Shown here one piece after another: positions 9,698 to 20,500 of a stretch of 64,000 nt of DNA (positions are counted from its first letter, which is position 1; each line of letters begins with the position of its first letter). The DNA comes from Saturnia japonica (taxonomy: Eukaryota > Arthropoda > Insecta > Lepidoptera > Saturniidae): NCBI GenBank assembly GCA_033032175.1, contig JAVKPJ010000046.1:1-64000 (forward strand), read 5' to 3'. The position numbers and the translations under genes are program-made. Below the pieces are notes generated by a model. It was not told where the DNA came from and made no database searches. It saw only the letters and a program-made list of their open reading frames with translations.

Positions 9698-11760
9698 GGG
9701 GTCGAGCAGGCGTGATGAGGTACTTGTATCTCTGATCTGCAGGGGGTGGGCCCACAGGCGCAATACAGCTCTTTCCTTTTGGAGAGAGCCTAGCCTGCCA
9801 CCTCAAGACCGTAGTGCGTGGTGAAGAGCCACATCCTTCTCGAGGTGACCCTGTCTCGCTGAACACTACGGATGTAGGCTGGAGAGCCGATAAACACTCC
9901 TGGGTGTGGCGTGTGAGCAGCGCACTCAGTACCGGGTTGGGGCCGACGAGGACTCAAGTTGAGTCCCAAGGGCCCATTTCCGGACAGCGGCTGGCGGGAC
10001 TGGTGGTCTTCATACCGGCCCGGCAGGCGTACTGCAAACTGGAGGAGGAGTTAAAAGGGATGGACGGTACAAATATAATATTACTACCCTAGGAGGGTAC
10101 CAGCTCCTCAGGAGTTGGAGAATCCCTCCCCGGGCTTAACCCGGGCTGCCCCACGTTTTCTGGGGGGGGCAGATTTGTACGTGAACTTAACTTAAATACG
10201 ATGACTTTGGCACGCAAATGGATCTCCGAGCAAGAAGATTCCACGACGACTCTGGCATGCACACGGACCGCTGAAATCAATGATAGAATAATGGATAGTG
10301 CAAAATTAAAAAATAAACTACCCCAGGGGGGTACCGGCTCCAACGGAGCAGGAGAATCCCTCTCCAGGCCTAGCCCGGACTGCCCCGCGTTTTCTGGGGG
10401 GGGCACAATTTTGCGAGGTGAAGATGTAACGACGACTTTGGCATCCAACAGGACAACCGATGCAATACCAATTGTGCTCATAGAAAGATGTGAGTCAATT
10501 GACCGTCTGTCTATGAGCAGTGACGGCAGTACAAACACAATGGAGACGGTGGATAGCGTCGAAGGTAGAGAATCTCCTTCTCAGCGAAAGGGCTCTGAAT
10601 TAGATGATGATGGTGCTGCTTCAGACTTTGGCTCTCTTTCTGACTCTGGCGAAGTTTCGTTGAAGGGTTGCATAAACACACCAAAAAGAGGTAGGGGCCG
10701 TCCCCCGACCACCGGGGAATACATTGGCCGAGCTGCGGCGAAAGAGATGTACATCCGTTCTGAAAGGGAGGAGCTTCGGTTAAGGGCGGAAAAAGACATG
10801 GAAGAAATGGCTTCCGAGGCAAGACGGCTGCGTGCATCCACGTGGTCGAAAAAACCCAAAGAAGATGAGACCCGCGATCTGAGAGAGATTGTGAAATGTG
10901 ACATCGGGGTCATTCTCGAGGTTGCAAAAAATTCAGGGAACTTGAAGGGCACCTATCAGCGTTCCCTTAAGGATGCGGCAAAATCTCTTACGGCGGTATT
11001 GGAGGAATATCGTCACCGAACCGCCTCAGATGAGACTTCCCGCTTAGAGGCTGACAACGCCCGCATGAGAGCAGATCTCGAACGTCAACAGGCGGAAATA
11101 GCTGAGCTCCGAAGAGAGCTCGCTGAGATGAAAAAGAATTTCGAAGGACTACGCTCTGAAAGATCTGCGGCGTCTCTGCTTAGCGTGTCCGAAACTGGTG
11201 TGAGAGAATCTAGTTCTCTTCCAAAGAGAGTAGTAAGAGAGGAATTCCCACCGCTGCCTAAGCGGCTTCAGGATAGTACTCAAACCGATGTCCTCTCGGA
11301 AGTTCGTTCTATATTCGAGGAGACGTTGCGCTCGGAAATGAGTCAAATTAGGAGCATTATGAACGCTCGATTTGAGGGAATAGAGGATAGACTTCTTCCC
11401 GAAGAACGTTTACGCCCTCCATTAGCTGCAGACCGGCAGAAGACTGCTAATGATGCAGCGCCAGGAGCAAGGGTGCCTAAATTGCCTGCTGATGCTCCAG
11501 CCGGAATTAAACAGGCAAAGAAGATAAAGAAAAAGCCTGCTACGACAGCTAAAACAAGTGAGCCGCCACCGATAATGCATTTACCTCCTTCGGCACCTAT
11601 AGTACACGAAGAAATGTGGACAACGGTAGTGAAGAAGGGCGCCAAGAAACGTTTAGATCAGAGAAGGGCACAAAAATCTAGACTGACTCCAGCCAAATTG
11701 TCTATCCCGCGGTCCTCGGTAATTGTGTTGACTCTTCAGCCGGGTGCAGGGGATAGAGGT
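9698..11760 (+). mobile_element. El-4: family F SART element, cut off inside ORF1
   Basis: It begins GGGGTCGAGCAGGCGTGATG at 9698 after GGTTAGGTT. The 5' UTR (9698-10059) is nearly that of families A and B, including the hairpin GGACTC/GAGTCC near 9953-9970. ORF1 starts at 10060 but is broken. At about 11760 the gag sequence ends abruptly in a run of 16 T followed by AT-rich DNA. ORF2 and the 3' UTR are missing. Gag sequence around MWTTVVKKGAKKR and PRSSVIVLTLQP is closest to El-12, so the body is a separate family under an A/B-type 5' UTR. Confidence 0.75.
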
Positions 11761-11778
11761 TTTTTTTTTTTTTTTTAA
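10060..11778 (+). pseudogene. ORF1 (gag) of El-4, early stop and 3' truncation
   Basis: The native start is ATG 10060, but CAG has become TAG at 10090-10092 in the first N-terminal repeat. In the same frame the sequence is open from 10201 to a TAA at 11776-11778 created after the T run (last residues are phenylalanines from poly(T)). Visible parts: two PQEGT-type repeats (10084-10170, 10318-10404), an AT-hook KRGRGRPPTTGEY, KNSGNLKGTYQRSLKDAA, a long coiled coil (TSRLEADNARMRADLERQQ onward), the FEGIEDRLLPEERLRPPLAA block, and the start of the RNA-binding region (SSVIVLTLQPGA). The zinc knuckles are gone. Confidence 0.8.
10084..10404 (+). repeat. Two structured in-frame repeats at the ORF1 start (El-4)
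   Basis: Units at 10084-10170 and 10318-10404 share CTACCC-AGGAGGGTACC, a hairpin CCAGCTCC/GGAGTTGG (or CCGGCTCC/GGAGCAGG), GGAGAATCCCTC, a hairpin CCCGGG-CTTAA-CCCGGG (or TCCAGGC/GCCCGGA), and GCCCC-ACGTTTTCT-GGGGGGGGC. At protein level each reads roughly LPQEGT-GESL-P-CP-FSGGG. The same unit occurs one to three times in El-2, El-6, El-7, El-8, El-9 and El-15. Confidence 0.75.
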
Positions 11779-11950
11779 ATAAAAATCAATTTTCTGTAGA
11801 CTCTTGGTCCACACCTTTTTTTATGTTGGAACTTTTAATTTAGTGATTTGCGTTAAACAATTACAATATAAAAACAGCTGCATTGTGCTTGCAGCAGCGT
11901 ACTAACAACTAAGTGAGAATTTATATGATTAGGTGAATAATTACTAATTC

Positions 11951-12037
<87 letters not shown>

Positions 12038-12067
12038 CAATGTTATTGAACACGGTTTTTTTTTTTT
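11761..12067. other. AT-rich sequence with long poly(T) runs, ending at an assembly gap
   Basis: Begins inside a T16 run (11760-11775) where the El-4 gag breaks off. It contains a (TA)n tract (about 11951-11971) directly followed by a T run of about 60 (11972-12032), and enters the gap in another T run. No gene is seen. The T runs could be 3' tails of minus-strand retroelements or a low-complexity assembly break. The junctions next to the gap are not trustworthy. Confidence 0.6.
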
Positions 12068-12167
12068 NNNNNNNNNNNNNNNNNNNNNNNNNNNNNNNNN
12101 NNNNNNNNNNNNNNNNNNNNNNNNNNNNNNNNNNNNNNNNNNNNNNNNNNNNNNNNNNNNNNNNNNN
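12068..12167. other. Assembly gap (100 N)
   Basis: Exactly 100 N, the usual placeholder for a gap of unknown size. El-4 (left) and El-5 (right) belong to different families, so they are probably not two ends of one element. The missing stretch may hold several kilobases. Confidence 0.95.
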
Positions 12168-12226
12168 CCCGCGGTCGACGAACCGTACGGCGGCGACGGG
12201 TCAGGGATGACCTACAGCCGCCGTAA
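12168..12226 (+). pseudogene. ORF2 C-terminal remnant (family B)
   Basis: The last 18 or so codons of a family B ORF2 (ending RVRDDLQPP in El-7; here one Arg codon reads CGG-GTC in the same register). Cut by the assembly gap, so it cannot be said whether the full gene exists in the chromosome. No catalytic residue is present in the visible part. Confidence 0.75.
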
Positions 12227-12574
12227 ATAAGGCCTGCGGGCGTTGGACGCGGGCACGTCCTTCGCCCTTGCAGTTAGTGTATAGGCCCGAGGCGAGGCGC
12301 ATCGGTGTTCGTTGCGCCCCTCGACGGTTCGTCAGAGGGTGTCCAATCATCCGACCCCTCAGACCGAAGGAAGAGGCCCCTCATGAGGGGCTGACACCTG
12401 CCGGGTTGAGTAGAAGTTATTGCTTCAGCATTTCCTGCTCCCCGGCCACATTGGTGTGTGGAGAACACCGTGGGGTTTTAGTCAGTAAGAGTCTGACATA
12501 CCCCTCTCGAGCTGCCCGGCTCGGGAGGCGGATCCATGCAGGATTTCCCCACGTAAAAAAAAAAAAAAAAAAAA
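12168..12574 (+). mobile_element. El-5: 3' end of a family B SART element
   Basis: Right of the gap the sequence is the extreme ORF2 C-terminus, with the stop TAA at 12224-12226. The family B 3' UTR follows (12227-12554), then poly(A) 12555-12574 and GGTTAGGTTAGGTT (12575-12588). The 3' fold is intact: GTGGGG/CCCCAC, GTCAG/CTGAC, CCTCTCGAG/CTCGGGAGG, ATCC/GGAT. The length of the missing 5' part is unknown because of the gap. Confidence 0.85.
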
Positions 12575-12588
12575 GGTTAGGTTAGGTT

Positions 12589-13456
12589 CCCCCCCGGAGG
12601 GTTCCCTCCTTGTCGTGGCGGGGGGGCTTAGTAACCGTGGCTTGGTCCCCCACGGTGAAGCCAAGAGGAACCCACAGGCGAGGCTGCTAGTCAGGGCTTT
12701 GGGCATAAGAGCCCAGACGAAGCGGCCAACAGTAGGTTGCGGTGGTGTATGGGCGCCACCGCCGCTGAGGCGAGCCGCGGTGTCGTATGGGAGGCACCGC
12801 GGCTGAAGGAGACAGGCCGCAGCGGGAGAGGTGTGTCGGTGTTTCGTTGTGCCGCTCACCCTACCTTCCGCGGCCTCGACGGGGTCGCCACCGTCGCTAA
12901 AAGATGGCGGACGCGGTGGGGTCGCAGGGGAAGAGGCGTGTCGGTGTTTCGTTGTGCCGCTCTCCCTGTCCTCTGCGACCGTGAGGAAGAAAACCTCGCT
13001 AAAAAATTGAGAGGAAGACAACCTCTTTAAAAAATCACAAGGGCGGGGTTCTGGTCCTGCGGGGCCGGAGCCTGGAGGAAGAAAACCTCGTTAAAAAATC
13101 ACCGAGGAAGACAACCTCGCTAAAAAATCACCAGGCGTCGGGTTCTGGTGGACGTGTGGGCCTGAACCCGGAGGAAGAAAACCTCCTTAAAAATCACCGA
13201 GGAATAAAACCTCGTGAAAAAATTGAACGGAGGCTGGGGCTGCGGTCGGTGATGGGCGTCCCAGTGGGGAGAGCCTCTCTTCGGGGGGGCAGCGCTTGTC
13301 GGTGGGCACAGAGGTAATGCGCAAGCGATTCCTGTGCCCCCGACGCCAAGCGCTCCGGAGGCGATGTTTGGGTTTTTTTTCGTGGGTACAGTCCCACATA
13401 ACCCGTCTGCTGTCCTCCGCGGCGGGCGGGTACCCATGATGGGTTTCCCCAAACTG

Positions 13457-13498
<42 letters not shown>
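12589..13498 (+). mobile_element. NA-3: full-length short non-autonomous element
   Basis: 868-bp body and poly(A) 13457-13498 between two GGTTAGGTTAGGTT tracts. This is a reference copy: GC-rich head, duplicated TGTCGGTGTTTCGTTGTGCC segment, six GAGG-N7-CCTC hairpins (12983-13213), GC-rich tail with GGGAGAGCCTCTC, and the shared 3' fold. NA-4 is a nearly identical neighbour, including a shared substitution (GGCCGCAGCGGG) and a T-run expansion upstream of GTGGGTACAGT, so one was probably copied from the other or both came from one tandem duplication. Confidence 0.85.
12983..13213 (+). repeat. Array of six GAGG-loop-CCTC hairpins in NA-3
   Basis: Six 15-base hairpins at 12983-12997, 13011-13025, 13075-13089, 13104-13118, 13171-13185 and 13199-13213. 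Each is GAGG, a 7-base loop (AAGAAAA, AAGACAA or AATAAAA) and CCTC, followed by a spacer rich in A such as TTAAAAAATCACC. Every NA copy has four to six of them. A single copy also lies in the 5' UTR of the type C leader at 40184-40198, 46412-46426 and 52572-52586. The stems are constant and the loops A-rich, which looks like a protein- or RNA-binding array. Confidence 0.8.
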
Positions 13499-13500
<2 letters not shown>

Positions 13501-13512
13501 TTAGGTTAGGTT

Positions 13513-14382
13513 CCCCCCCGGAGGGTTCCCTCCTTGTCGTGGCGGGGGGGCTTAGTAACCGTGGCTTGGTCCCCCACGGTGAAGCCAAGAGGAACCCACA
13601 GGCGAGGCTGCTAGTCAGGGCTTTGGGCATAAGAGCCCAGACGAAGCGGCCAACAGTAGGTTGCGGTGGTGTATGGGCGCCACCGCCGCTGAGGCGAGCC
13701 GCGGTGTCGTATGGGAGGCACCGCGGCTGAAGGAGACAGGCCGCAGCGGGAGAGGTGTGTCGGTGTTTCGTTGTGCCGCTCACCCTACCTTCCGCGGCCT
13801 CGACGGGGTCGCCACCGTCGCTAAAAGATGGCGGACGCGGTGGGGTCGCAGGGGAAGAGGCGTGTCGGTGTTTCGTTGTGCCGCTCTCCCTGTCCTCTGC
13901 GACCGTGAGGAAGAAAACCTCGCTAAAAAATTGAGAGGAAGACAACCTCTTTAAAAAATCACAAGGGCGGGGTTCTGGTCCTGCGGGGCCGGAGCCTGGA
14001 GGAAGAAAACCTCGTTAAAAAAATCACCGAGGAAGACAACCTCGCTAAAAAATCACCAGGCGTCGGGTTCTGGTGGACGTGTGGGCCTGAACCCGGAGGA
14101 AGAAAACCTCCTTAAAAATCACCGAGGAATAAAACCTCGTGAAAAAATTGAACGGAGGCTGGGGCTGCGGTCGGTGATGGGCGTCCCAGTGGGGAGAGCC
14201 TCTCTTCGGGGGGGCAGCGCTTGTCGGTGGGCACAGAGGTAATGCGCAAGCGATTCCTGTGCCCCCGACGCCAAGCGCTCCGGAGGCGATGTTTGGGTTT
14301 TTTTTTCGTGGGTACAGTCCCACATAACCCGTCTGCTGTCCTCCGCGGCGGGCGGGTACCCATGATGGGTTTCCCCAAACTG

Positions 14383-14429
<47 letters not shown>
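13513..14429 (+). mobile_element. NA-4: full-length short non-autonomous element
   Basis: 870-bp body and poly(A) 14383-14429, nearly identical to NA-3. Differences seen: one extra A in the spacer after hairpin 3 and a longer T run near 14298. The 3' outer stem is somewhat altered (TTTGGG against CCCCAAAC, with TTTCCCC), still pairable. A long telomeric tract follows. Confidence 0.85.
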
Positions 14430-14431
<2 letters not shown>

Positions 14432-14483
14432 TTAGGTTAGGTTAGGTTAGGTTAGGTTAGGTTAGGTTAGGTTAGGTTAGGTT
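14430..14483 (+). repeat. Telomeric (GGTTA)n tract, about 11 units
   Basis: Perfect GGTTA repeats between the NA-4 poly(A) and the 5' end of El-6, ending in GGTT at 14480-14483. This is one of the longer pure tracts here. The strand is TTAGG 5' to 3' to the right. Confidence 0.97.
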
Positions 14484-14856
14484 GGGGTGGGGTGGGGTCG
14501 AGCAGGCGTGATGAGGTACTTGTATCTCTGATCTGCAGGGGGTGGACTCACAGGCGCAATACAGCTCTTTCCTTTCGGAGAGAGCCTTAGCCTGCCACCT
14601 CAAGACCGTAGTGCGTGGTGAAGAACCACATCCTTCTCGAGGTGACCCTGTCACGCTGAACACTACGGATCTAGGCTGGAGAGCCGATAAATACTCCTGG
14701 GTGTGGCGTGTGAGCAGCGCACTCAGTACCGGGTTGGGGCCGATGAGGGCTCAAGTTGAGTCCCAAGGGCCCATTTCCGGACAGCGGCTGGCGGGACTGG
14801 TGGTTTTTATACCGGCCCGGCAGGCGTACTGCGAACTGGAAGAGGAGTAAGGAAGT

Positions 14857-17570
14857 ATGGACGCAAAGTTGAAAAATCGACTACCCCAGGAGGGTACCCT
14901 AACGGGAGAATCCCTCTCCGAGCACGTCTCGGGCTGCCCCACGTTTTCTGGGGGGGGCAAAGCTTTGCGAAATTTACACACAACGACTACTTTGGCGAGT
15001 ACAAGGACTCTTGATGGAAACGATTTGGATGTCGAACTGATGGATAAACCGACGACTATGGCACGAAAATGGACTACTGATCGATCGTTTAACATGGATA
15101 GTGCAAAATTACAATTTGAACTACCCCAGGAGGGTACCTTAACCGGAGAATCCCTCCCCGGGCTTGTCCCGGGCTGCCCCACGTTTTCTGGGGGGGCAAA
15201 ATTTTGCATGAGTTGGATTTAAACACGATGACTTTGGCGCGAAAATGGGTATCCGATGAAGAAAACATGATGGACAGTGCAACAGTAAATAGTAAACTAC
15301 CCCAGGAGGGTACCAGCACTACTCGTGCTGGAGAATCCCTCTCCGGGCTTGGCCCGGGCTGCCCCGCGTTTTCTGGGGGGGGCGAATTGTTGCGAGACTC
15401 AACTACTCCGACGACTTTGGCTTGCTCAAGGACTTCTGTTGCTTCACCAATTGTTGTACTGGAAAGGCTGCCGGCTCTTGAAAGAATGGCGTCTGTTGAA
15501 TGTCTCTCAGACAGTAGTAACTGCAGTGCGGACACCTTTGAGACCGTTGAATCCATTGAGGGGAGTGAGTATCCTTGCTTAAGTAAGTTTTTCCGTAAGC
15601 GGAAAGGGAAAAACTTGGATGAAGGTTCTGCCCCAGAGGCGGGTTCTGACGTTGAGCCGGACAATATCACGAAGGATGCTCGTATAACTCCCGCGAAGAA
15701 AGGCAGGGGTCGCCCTCCGACCACAGGTAAATATGTGGGTCAGTATGTGGCACAAAAGGAATTAATCCGCCTTGAGCAGGAAGAGCTCCGTCTCCGTGCG
15801 GAGCAAGAGGTGGCAGACCTGGATGAGGAAGCCAGGCAACTCCGAGTTGCCACTAGGGCGCATGGTACAAATCAACCGGAGGCTACTCTTGACCTGAACG
15901 AATTGGCTAAAAAGAGCGTAGAGGTGGTTCTAAAAGTAGCCAAGAGATCCGGCAATCTGAAGGGGACTTTCCAAAAAGCCTTAAACCATGCTGCAGACTC
16001 TTTAAAAGAGATCTTGGAAGTGCTCCAATGCCGGACCACAAATAGTGAAACGGCTCGCTTAAAAGCGGACAATGACCGCCTAAAAGAGGACTTACTCCGT
16101 CAACAGACGGAGATGGCGGAGCTTCGAAAGGAGCTAGCTGATATGAGAGTGCAAATAAGCCAGCTGCACCCTCAAGCACAGGCGTCACAGCCCATTACGG
16201 TGCCCGGGCAGCAGATTGTGCCACCTCGCAAGAAGGCGGCGAGGGAGGAATTTCCTCCCCTGCCGCAGCCGCGCGAGTCGAGGATTCAGATGGAGCCGCC
16301 TCAAGTAGTCTCTGCTGAAAGATTCGAGCAGGCGATGCTCCGAATGGAAAACATAATGTTCGCTCGGCTAGAGGCTATGGAGAACAGGCTCCCGCCGGAG
16401 GAGCGGATGCGACCTCCATTGGCCGCAGATCGTAGGAATGCTAATGCAAAAGCAGTACTCGTACCTGAAGAACGGTCCTCTAAACTTCCAACTCCTCCGT
16501 TGTCAGCCGTCAAAAACGTAAAAAGAGGAACCAAGGAGAAGGCTAACAATGCTACGGCAATTCCAGCTTCGTTAGCTCCTTCCACAAATAGGGAGCAGCC
16601 GGTAGTGCCTAAACCCGTAGAAGGGGAATGGGTGCTAGTTGGTAAGAACGGTCGCCCTAAAAAGCCAGCTAAATCGAAGAAGTCAACTCCTAAGAAGGAG
16701 AAGGGCCGTAAACTCCGAGCACCAAGAACAACTGCGGTGTCAGTTACTCTGCAGCCGGAGGCGGAGAAGAAGGGTTTTTCCTACTTGCAGGTGCTCCAAG
16801 GAATAAAAACCAACGTCAAGCTGGCTGACCTGGGTATTGAAGGGATCCGTTGGAGGAGAGCAGCGAACGGTGGTTACCTTGTCCAGATTCCTGGTGCCGC
16901 CAGTGGAGACAAAGCAGATGCCCTGGCAGCCAGATTTAAAGAGGTGCTTCCAGCAGAGGGCATTAAAATATCCAGGCCCATGAGGTGCGCAGACATTCGT
17001 ATCTCGGGCCTAGACGAATCCGTCACAGCAGATGAAGTTATCGCTGCTGTGGCCGAGACTGGCGGATGTCCCCGGGAGCAGGTGAAAACGAATGGAGTAC
17101 GTCCAGGGCTAAGGGGGCTCTGTACGGCTGTAGTTTCTTGTCCTGTGGCGGCAGCGAAAAAAGTCACGGACGGCCGACGACTTCTGATTGGGTGGGTGTC
17201 GGCACAAATTAAGCTCTTGGAGCCTCGGTCTCGAAAATGCTTTAGATGCTTACAAGCCGGACATCTGGGCAATAAATGCACCTGCCAGGTTGACTGTAGT
17301 CAACTATGCTTCCGGTGCAGTCAACCGGGGCATAAAGCCGTTGAGTGCAGTGCGGAGCCACACTGTGCGGTTTGCGCAGCTTCAGGCAGTCCTGCTGCCC
17401 ATCGAGTGGGTAGCAGGGATTGTGGTAAGCCTGCGCCCTCAACCAAAAACGGGGCGAAGAAGAATAGGGGCAGGAGCAGGGGTAAGAACCCGGCCCAACC
17501 CTCGACGTCATCGGTTGTCACTGAGACGCCGGCGACTTCCCATGAAGGCGAAATGGAGTGTCATCAATAA
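14857..17570 (+). pseudogene. ORF1 (gag) of El-6, one-base deletion in a G run
   Basis: Starts at ATG 14857. The second N-terminal repeat has seven G at 15190-15196 where the same place in El-7 has eight, so the frame from 14857 ends at TAG 15220-15222. The downstream frame is open to TAA 17568-17570 and encodes everything else: third repeat, AT-hook KKGRGRPPTTGKY, KRSGNLKGTFQKALNHAA, coiled coil, EWVLVGKNGRPKK and three zinc knuckles. A homopolymer change is also a typical sequencing error, so the gene may be intact in the animal. It would be the RNA-binding partner of ORF2. Confidence 0.8.
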
Positions 17571-17575
17571 TAATG
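17568..17575 (+). promoter_or_regulatory. ORF1 stop / ORF2 start junction TAATAATG (El-6)
   Basis: ORF1 ends TAA 17568-17570 and ORF2 begins ATG 17573-17575. The overlapping TAATG inside TAATAATG recalls the UAAUG stop-start coupling reported for SART1. The same octamer recurs at 24183, 31331, 42571 and 55000. A second TAA overlaps the start codon in another frame. Confidence 0.75.
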
Positions 17576-20500
17576 GCACTCAATTTCTTACAAGGTAATC
17601 TCAACCACTGTGCCAGAGCTCAAGACCTCTTGTTCCAGAGCATGGCGCAGTGGTTGATCCACATCGCCGTGATGGCCGAGCCGTACTATGTTCCACCCGC
17701 AGATAACTGGGTGTGTGACTTGGACGGTTCGGTGGCCTTAGTGTCCCAGGCCGCTGCTGGTGCCCCGCCTTTCTCCAACATCTCGAGGGGTCGGGGGTAC
17801 GTAGCAGCACATCTCGGTGACATGGTAGTAGTAGGGGTGTATATGCCCCCAAGTAGAAGTCTCGCTGACTTTGAGGGATTCCTCGGGGAGATGCAAATCG
17901 TTGTCGGTCGTATCCATCCTCACCCCGTCCTGGTCCTCGGGGACTTCAACGCTAAATCAACAGCTTGGGGTTCCCCGTCAACGGACGCTAGGGGTGAGGC
18001 TCTGGAGGAGTGGGCTATATTAATGGGCCTACTTGTCCTCAATCGGGGTTCCGTTAACACTTGCGTGCGACAGCAGGGCGGTTCTATAGTGGATATTACG
18101 TTTGCAAGCCCTGCTTTAGCACGCCGAGTTCGGGGCTGGACAGTCCTTGAGGGAGTGGAGACGTTGTCGGACCACCGATATATACGGTTCGACATCTCCA
18201 CCCAGGCCTCGGATGTACCGGCCCGTAGGACCTCCGTAGAGGACGGTCCGCGTTGGGCATTGAAGCGCCTAGACCGTGAGGTACTTCTGGAAGCTGCAGT
18301 CATGCAGGCCTGGGTTTCCGGTGAACCGCCCGACAGGCTTGCTGATGTCAACGAAGAGGCGGAGTCACTGCGCGTGGATATGACGCGTGTCTGCGACGCG
18401 GCAATGCCCCGAATAAAGGGGCCGATGCCCGCCAGGCGTCAAGTGTACTGGTGGACCGCCGAAATCGCGCAATTGCGTGCCGCGTGTGTGGCGGTTCGGC
18501 GCCAGTACACCAGAGAGCGGCGCAGGCGGGGTCGCACGCAGGACGCGTCCGCCAGAGAGATAGAACTCTACGAAGGGTACAGAGCGGCCAAGTTGGCGCT
18601 CAAAAAGGCCATTGAGCAGGCGAAAGCTCTGGCCAGGGAGGAGCAGCTGGAGACGCTCAACCGGAATCCATGGGGGCGCCCGTACCGAATGGTACGTGGC
18701 AAATTACGCCAATGGGCTCCCCCGATAACAAAGAGTCTCCAGCCAGAGCTCCTCCAAGATGTAGTGGCCGCTCTGTTTCCTTCGGGGGCAGAGCATACAC
18801 CTCCCACGATGGCTCCGTTCGCAGCCATGCCCAACGCGGAGGGCGACGACGATGCACCCGAGGTGACCCGGGAAGAGCTGAGGGCGGCGGTGAAACGCAT
18901 GCAAGCAAAAAACACCGCCCCAGGACCGGACGGCATACCTGGTCGTGCATGGGTCCTGGCTCTAGAGGCCCTCGAGCCCCGACTTTTGGGGATCTTCACA
19001 GCGTGTCTTCAACAGGGCCGGTTTCCGCGTGTATGGAAAACCGGCAAACTAGTCCTGCTGAAGAAAGAGGGGCGCCCTGCGGACTCTCCGTCCGCATACC
19101 GGCCCATAGTGTTGTTGGACGATGTGGCGAAGCTCTGCGAGCGAATAATCGCATTCCGCCTCGTCCGACACTTAACAACGATAGGGCCGGATCTGGCGGA
19201 TAACCAGTTTGGTTTCCGCCAGGGGCGCTCCACGATTGACGCCATAATGCGTGTGAAGATCCAGGCGGAGGAAGCAATTGCTCGGGGCGAGGTGGTTCTG
19301 GCGGTGTCTCTTGACATCGCCAACGCTTTTAACACCTTGCCCTGGGCTACAATTAGAGAGGCACTCCGGTTTCATGGAGTGCCGTCCTACCTCCGCCGCA
19401 TAGTCGGGGCGTACCTCAGTGAGAGGTACGTGACCTTCCCGGGTCAGCGAGGGATGAGTCGGCGAGATGTCGTATCCGGTGTTCCCCAGGGGTCAGTGTT
19501 AGGGCCCCTTCTCTGGAACATCGGATACGACTGGGTGTTGCGCGGTGCGCTCCTCCGAGGCGTCAGCGTTGTCTGTTACGCTGACGACACGCTAGTGTTA
19601 GCCCGGGGGAAGACGCACCGCAATGCGACGATGCTGGCTACGGCCGGCGTCGCTCAAGTCGTCGGTAGGATTCGGCGTCTGGGGCTGGAGGTGGCGCTCC
19701 GTAAATCCGAGGCCCTGTTTTTCCATGGACCTCGGAATGCGCCGCCTCAAGGAGCTCAAATAGTCGTGCGAGGCGTGTCCATCGGTGTCGAGTCGACAAT
19801 GAGGTATCTCGGCCTCGTCCTCGACAGCCGATGGACCTTCGAAGAGCACTTCCGGCACTTGGCCCCCCGTCTCATGGGAGCAGCGGGTGCATTAGCTCGT
19901 CTGCTACCCAACCTGGGGGGGCCTAATTCCACTTGCCGGAAGCTGTATTTAGGGATCGTGCGGTCCATAGCCCTGTATGGGGCCCCCGTGTGGGCGTATA
20001 GCTTGACGGCTAAAAATATCGCCCAATTGCGGAAACCGCAGCGGGCGATGGCCATCAGAGCCGTCCGAGGGTACCGCACGATTTCTTTCGAGGCGGCCTC
20101 CCTATTAGCCGGATCCCCACCCTGGGACCTGGAGGCGAGAGCCCACGCGTCTCTGTATCTTCGACGCGTGGAGGCGCTGGAGCAATGTTTACGACTCGCG
20201 CCTCGGGAAATCGAGGCGCTGAGGTCACAGCTCCACCAGGTCCTAGTGGTGGACGAGTGGCGCCGACGACTTGAGCGACCGAGCTCGGGAGTGGCAACAG
20301 TGGAAGCCGTTCGGCCCGTGTTGGCCGAATGGCTAACCAGGCGGCACGGCACCCTGACATTCCGGCTGACACAGGTGCTCTCGGGACACGGCTGTTTCGG
20401 GAGTTACCTGTGTCGTATAGGCCGGGAACCGACAGCAGGGTGCCACTATTGTGGCTGTGCGAGGGACACCGCACAGCACACTTTCGAAGAATGTCCCGCC

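Noticed and set aside
17558..17572. Extended ORF2 start at GTG 17558 (and 24173)
   Set aside because: Eukaryotic translation would use the ATG two bases after the ORF1 stop (17573, 24188), which matches the start in the other families.
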